The notes under the pieces are model-generated. The model ran no database searches. It was not told where the DNA came from and saw nothing but the letters and a program-made list of their open reading frames with translations. From assembly GCF_036169555.1 (NCBI RefSeq), contig NZ_CP108032.1, positions 7,874,001-7,938,000 on the forward strand: DNA of 64,000 nucleotides. Direction: 5' to 3'. Every line of letters starts with the position of its first letter. Position 1 is the first letter of the stretch. This document shows, piece after piece, positions 62,752 through 64,000 of this stretch. The position numbers were made by a program, and so were the translations under genes. The DNA comes from Streptomyces sp. NBC_00306 (GTDB taxonomy: Bacteria; Actinomycetota; Actinomycetes; Streptomycetales; Streptomycetaceae).

Positions 62752-63977
62752 CCACGACCGGTCAGATCACCGACCGTTACCTGCTGGACGACGAGATCGT
62801 CGCCGACCCGTTCCCCTACCTCGCGCACCTGCGCACCACCGCACCCGTGCACTGGAGCCCGGTCCACCGGGCCTGGCTGGTGACCGGATACGACGAGGCG
62901 ACCGCCTGCTTCAGCGACCCCGCGGTATCGGCCGACCGGATATCCCCGATGTTGGCGCAGACACCGCTGCACCTGCTCAGCCCGGATGCGTCCCGCGCTT
63001 TCGGGATCATGGCCGGCTGGATGGTCTTCGTCGACCCGCCCGAGCACCGCCGGCTGCGCAGCGTCTTCCGCGGCGCGTTCGGTCCCCGGCAGATCCGACG
63101 CAACCGGCCGATGGTGCAGGAGGCGGTGGCCCGGCTGACGGCACGGGCCCGTGAGGGCCGCGACGTCACCGATCTGGTGGCCGACTTCGCGCGGCCTCTG
63201 CCGGCCACCGTGGCGGCGGCCTGGATGGGGGTACCGGAGCAGGACACCGAACGGTTCCAGCGCTGGGCGATCCAGGTCGGTGACCTGGCCCTCGGCTCAG
63301 TGCAGTCGGCGGAGGAGCACGAGAGTTCCCAACAGGCCCTGCTGGATCTCTTCGACTATCTCCGGCGGCTGGTCCGTCGGCGGCGGGACGACCCGCAGGC
63401 CGACCTGATCAGCGCGGCGCTGGAGAGCGGTCTGGTCGGTGACTCCGTCAGTGAGGACGAGTTCGTCGCCATGCTCACCCATGTCGCGTTCGCCGGCGGG
63501 GAGACCACCAGCAATCTGATCGCCGTCGGGGTGTGGAACCTGCTGCGCCGGCACGACCAGCTCGATCTGCTGCGCGCCGAGCCCGAGTTGGCGGCCGGCG
63601 CCGTGGAGGAGCTGCTGCGTTTCGACGGGCCGTCGAAGATGTCCGTCCGGCAGGTGAAGACCGATCTCTCGTTGGGCGAACGGCTGTTGCGGGCGGGAGA
63701 CCGGCTCTACCTGGTCACCGCGGCGGCCAACCGGGACCCGTCCCGGTTCGACCGCCCCGATGAACTGGACCTGCGACGGCACCCGAATCCGCACCTCGGA
63801 TTCGGGCAGGGAGCGCACTTCTGCCTGGGAGCACCGCTGGCCCGGCTGGTGGCCGGGGCCGCGCTCACCGACCTCCTGGCCGCCGCGCCGGACCTGGCGC
63901 TCACCGCCGCCCCGGCGAACTGGCAGTCGTCGCTCCTCAACCGGAGCCTCCAGTCGCTGCCGGTACGGCTCCAGTAG
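62748..63977 (+). CDS. Cytochrome P450 of the NRPS cluster
   Basis: This 409-residue soluble P450 starts at ATG 62748, overlapping the NRPS-3 stop as ATGA. The heme loop FGQGAHFCLGAPLARL holds the thiolate Cys359, the I-helix reads FAGGETTSN with the oxygen-activating Thr region, and the K-helix ExxR is Glu288-Leu-Leu-Arg291. The WMVFVDPPEHRRLRSVF segment is the conserved C-helix region. Translational coupling to the synthetase points to oxidation of the peptide or of a carrier-bound residue, for example beta-hydroxylation. The exact reaction is not predictable. The cluster probably continues beyond the window. Confidence 0.95.
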
Positions 63978-64000
63978 CGGCTGCTGCCACCCCCGTACGG

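Overview
The window is chromosomal DNA of a high-GC actinomycete, almost certainly a Streptomyces. Codons end overwhelmingly in G or C, starts are often GTG (some TTG), many neighbours overlap by ATGA or GTGA, and the families (M9 collagenase, YD-repeat proteins, sucrase/ferredoxin-like proteins, crystallin J1-like proteins, type I NRPSs) are typical of that genus. No rRNA, tRNA, CRISPR array or complete insertion sequence was seen.

Layout. 1-5.3 kb: a galactose-oxidase-family copper enzyme cut by the window edge, MscL and a secreted LamG protein. 5.5-9 kb: a YcxB-like protein and a PadR-ABC ATPase-permease operon whose permease carries a frameshift. 9.2-18.1 kb: a secreted M9 collagenase followed by what looks like a complete front half of trans-4-hydroxy-L-proline catabolism (three-subunit D-hydroxyproline dehydrogenase, Pyr4H2C deaminase-type DapA homologue, 4-hydroxyproline epimerase) and a GntR/FCD regulator. 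Collagen is the main natural source of hydroxyproline, so these genes read as one collagen-to-2-oxoglutarate route; the final semialdehyde dehydrogenase is not in the window.

19.7-22.3 kb holds the most novel-looking unit: a 141-residue peptide made of five near-perfect repeats, each with a single His in VHDGGADGG, directly coupled to a JmjC/cupin oxygenase of the NO66/MINA53/RoxA type and then a sucrase/ferredoxin-like protein. This has the architecture of a ribosomally made, hydroxylated repeat peptide. 22.4-32.4 kb is a mosaic of single genes (AOC-barrel protein, GlxA-type regulator with a divergent metallo-hydrolase, SGNH hydrolase with PadR, WGR-beta-propeller protein, DMT transporter, RDD protein) with several decayed genes between them.

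33.1-37.3 kb is a YD-repeat (RHS) polymorphic-toxin-like locus: the large secreted protein, a small two-helix membrane protein where an immunity gene is expected, then an orphan RHS tip and a frameshifted small gene. 37.8-40.5 kb carries small hypothetical genes and a transposase remnant.

41.4-64 kb is a nonribosomal peptide cluster read in one direction with overlapping stops and starts: NRPS-1 (C-A-T-C-A-T), NRPS-2 (A-T-C-A-T-C-A-T), NRPS-3 (C-A-T-C-A-T-TE) and a cytochrome P450. NRPS-2 has no N-terminal C domain, so it is the likely starter and the working order may be 2-1-3, giving a heptapeptide. The two modules of NRPS-1 are near-identical in DNA over about 2 kb except for a block of roughly 170-185 bases that carries the substrate-pocket residues, which looks like a natural A-subdomain exchange. 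The cluster probably continues past the right edge.
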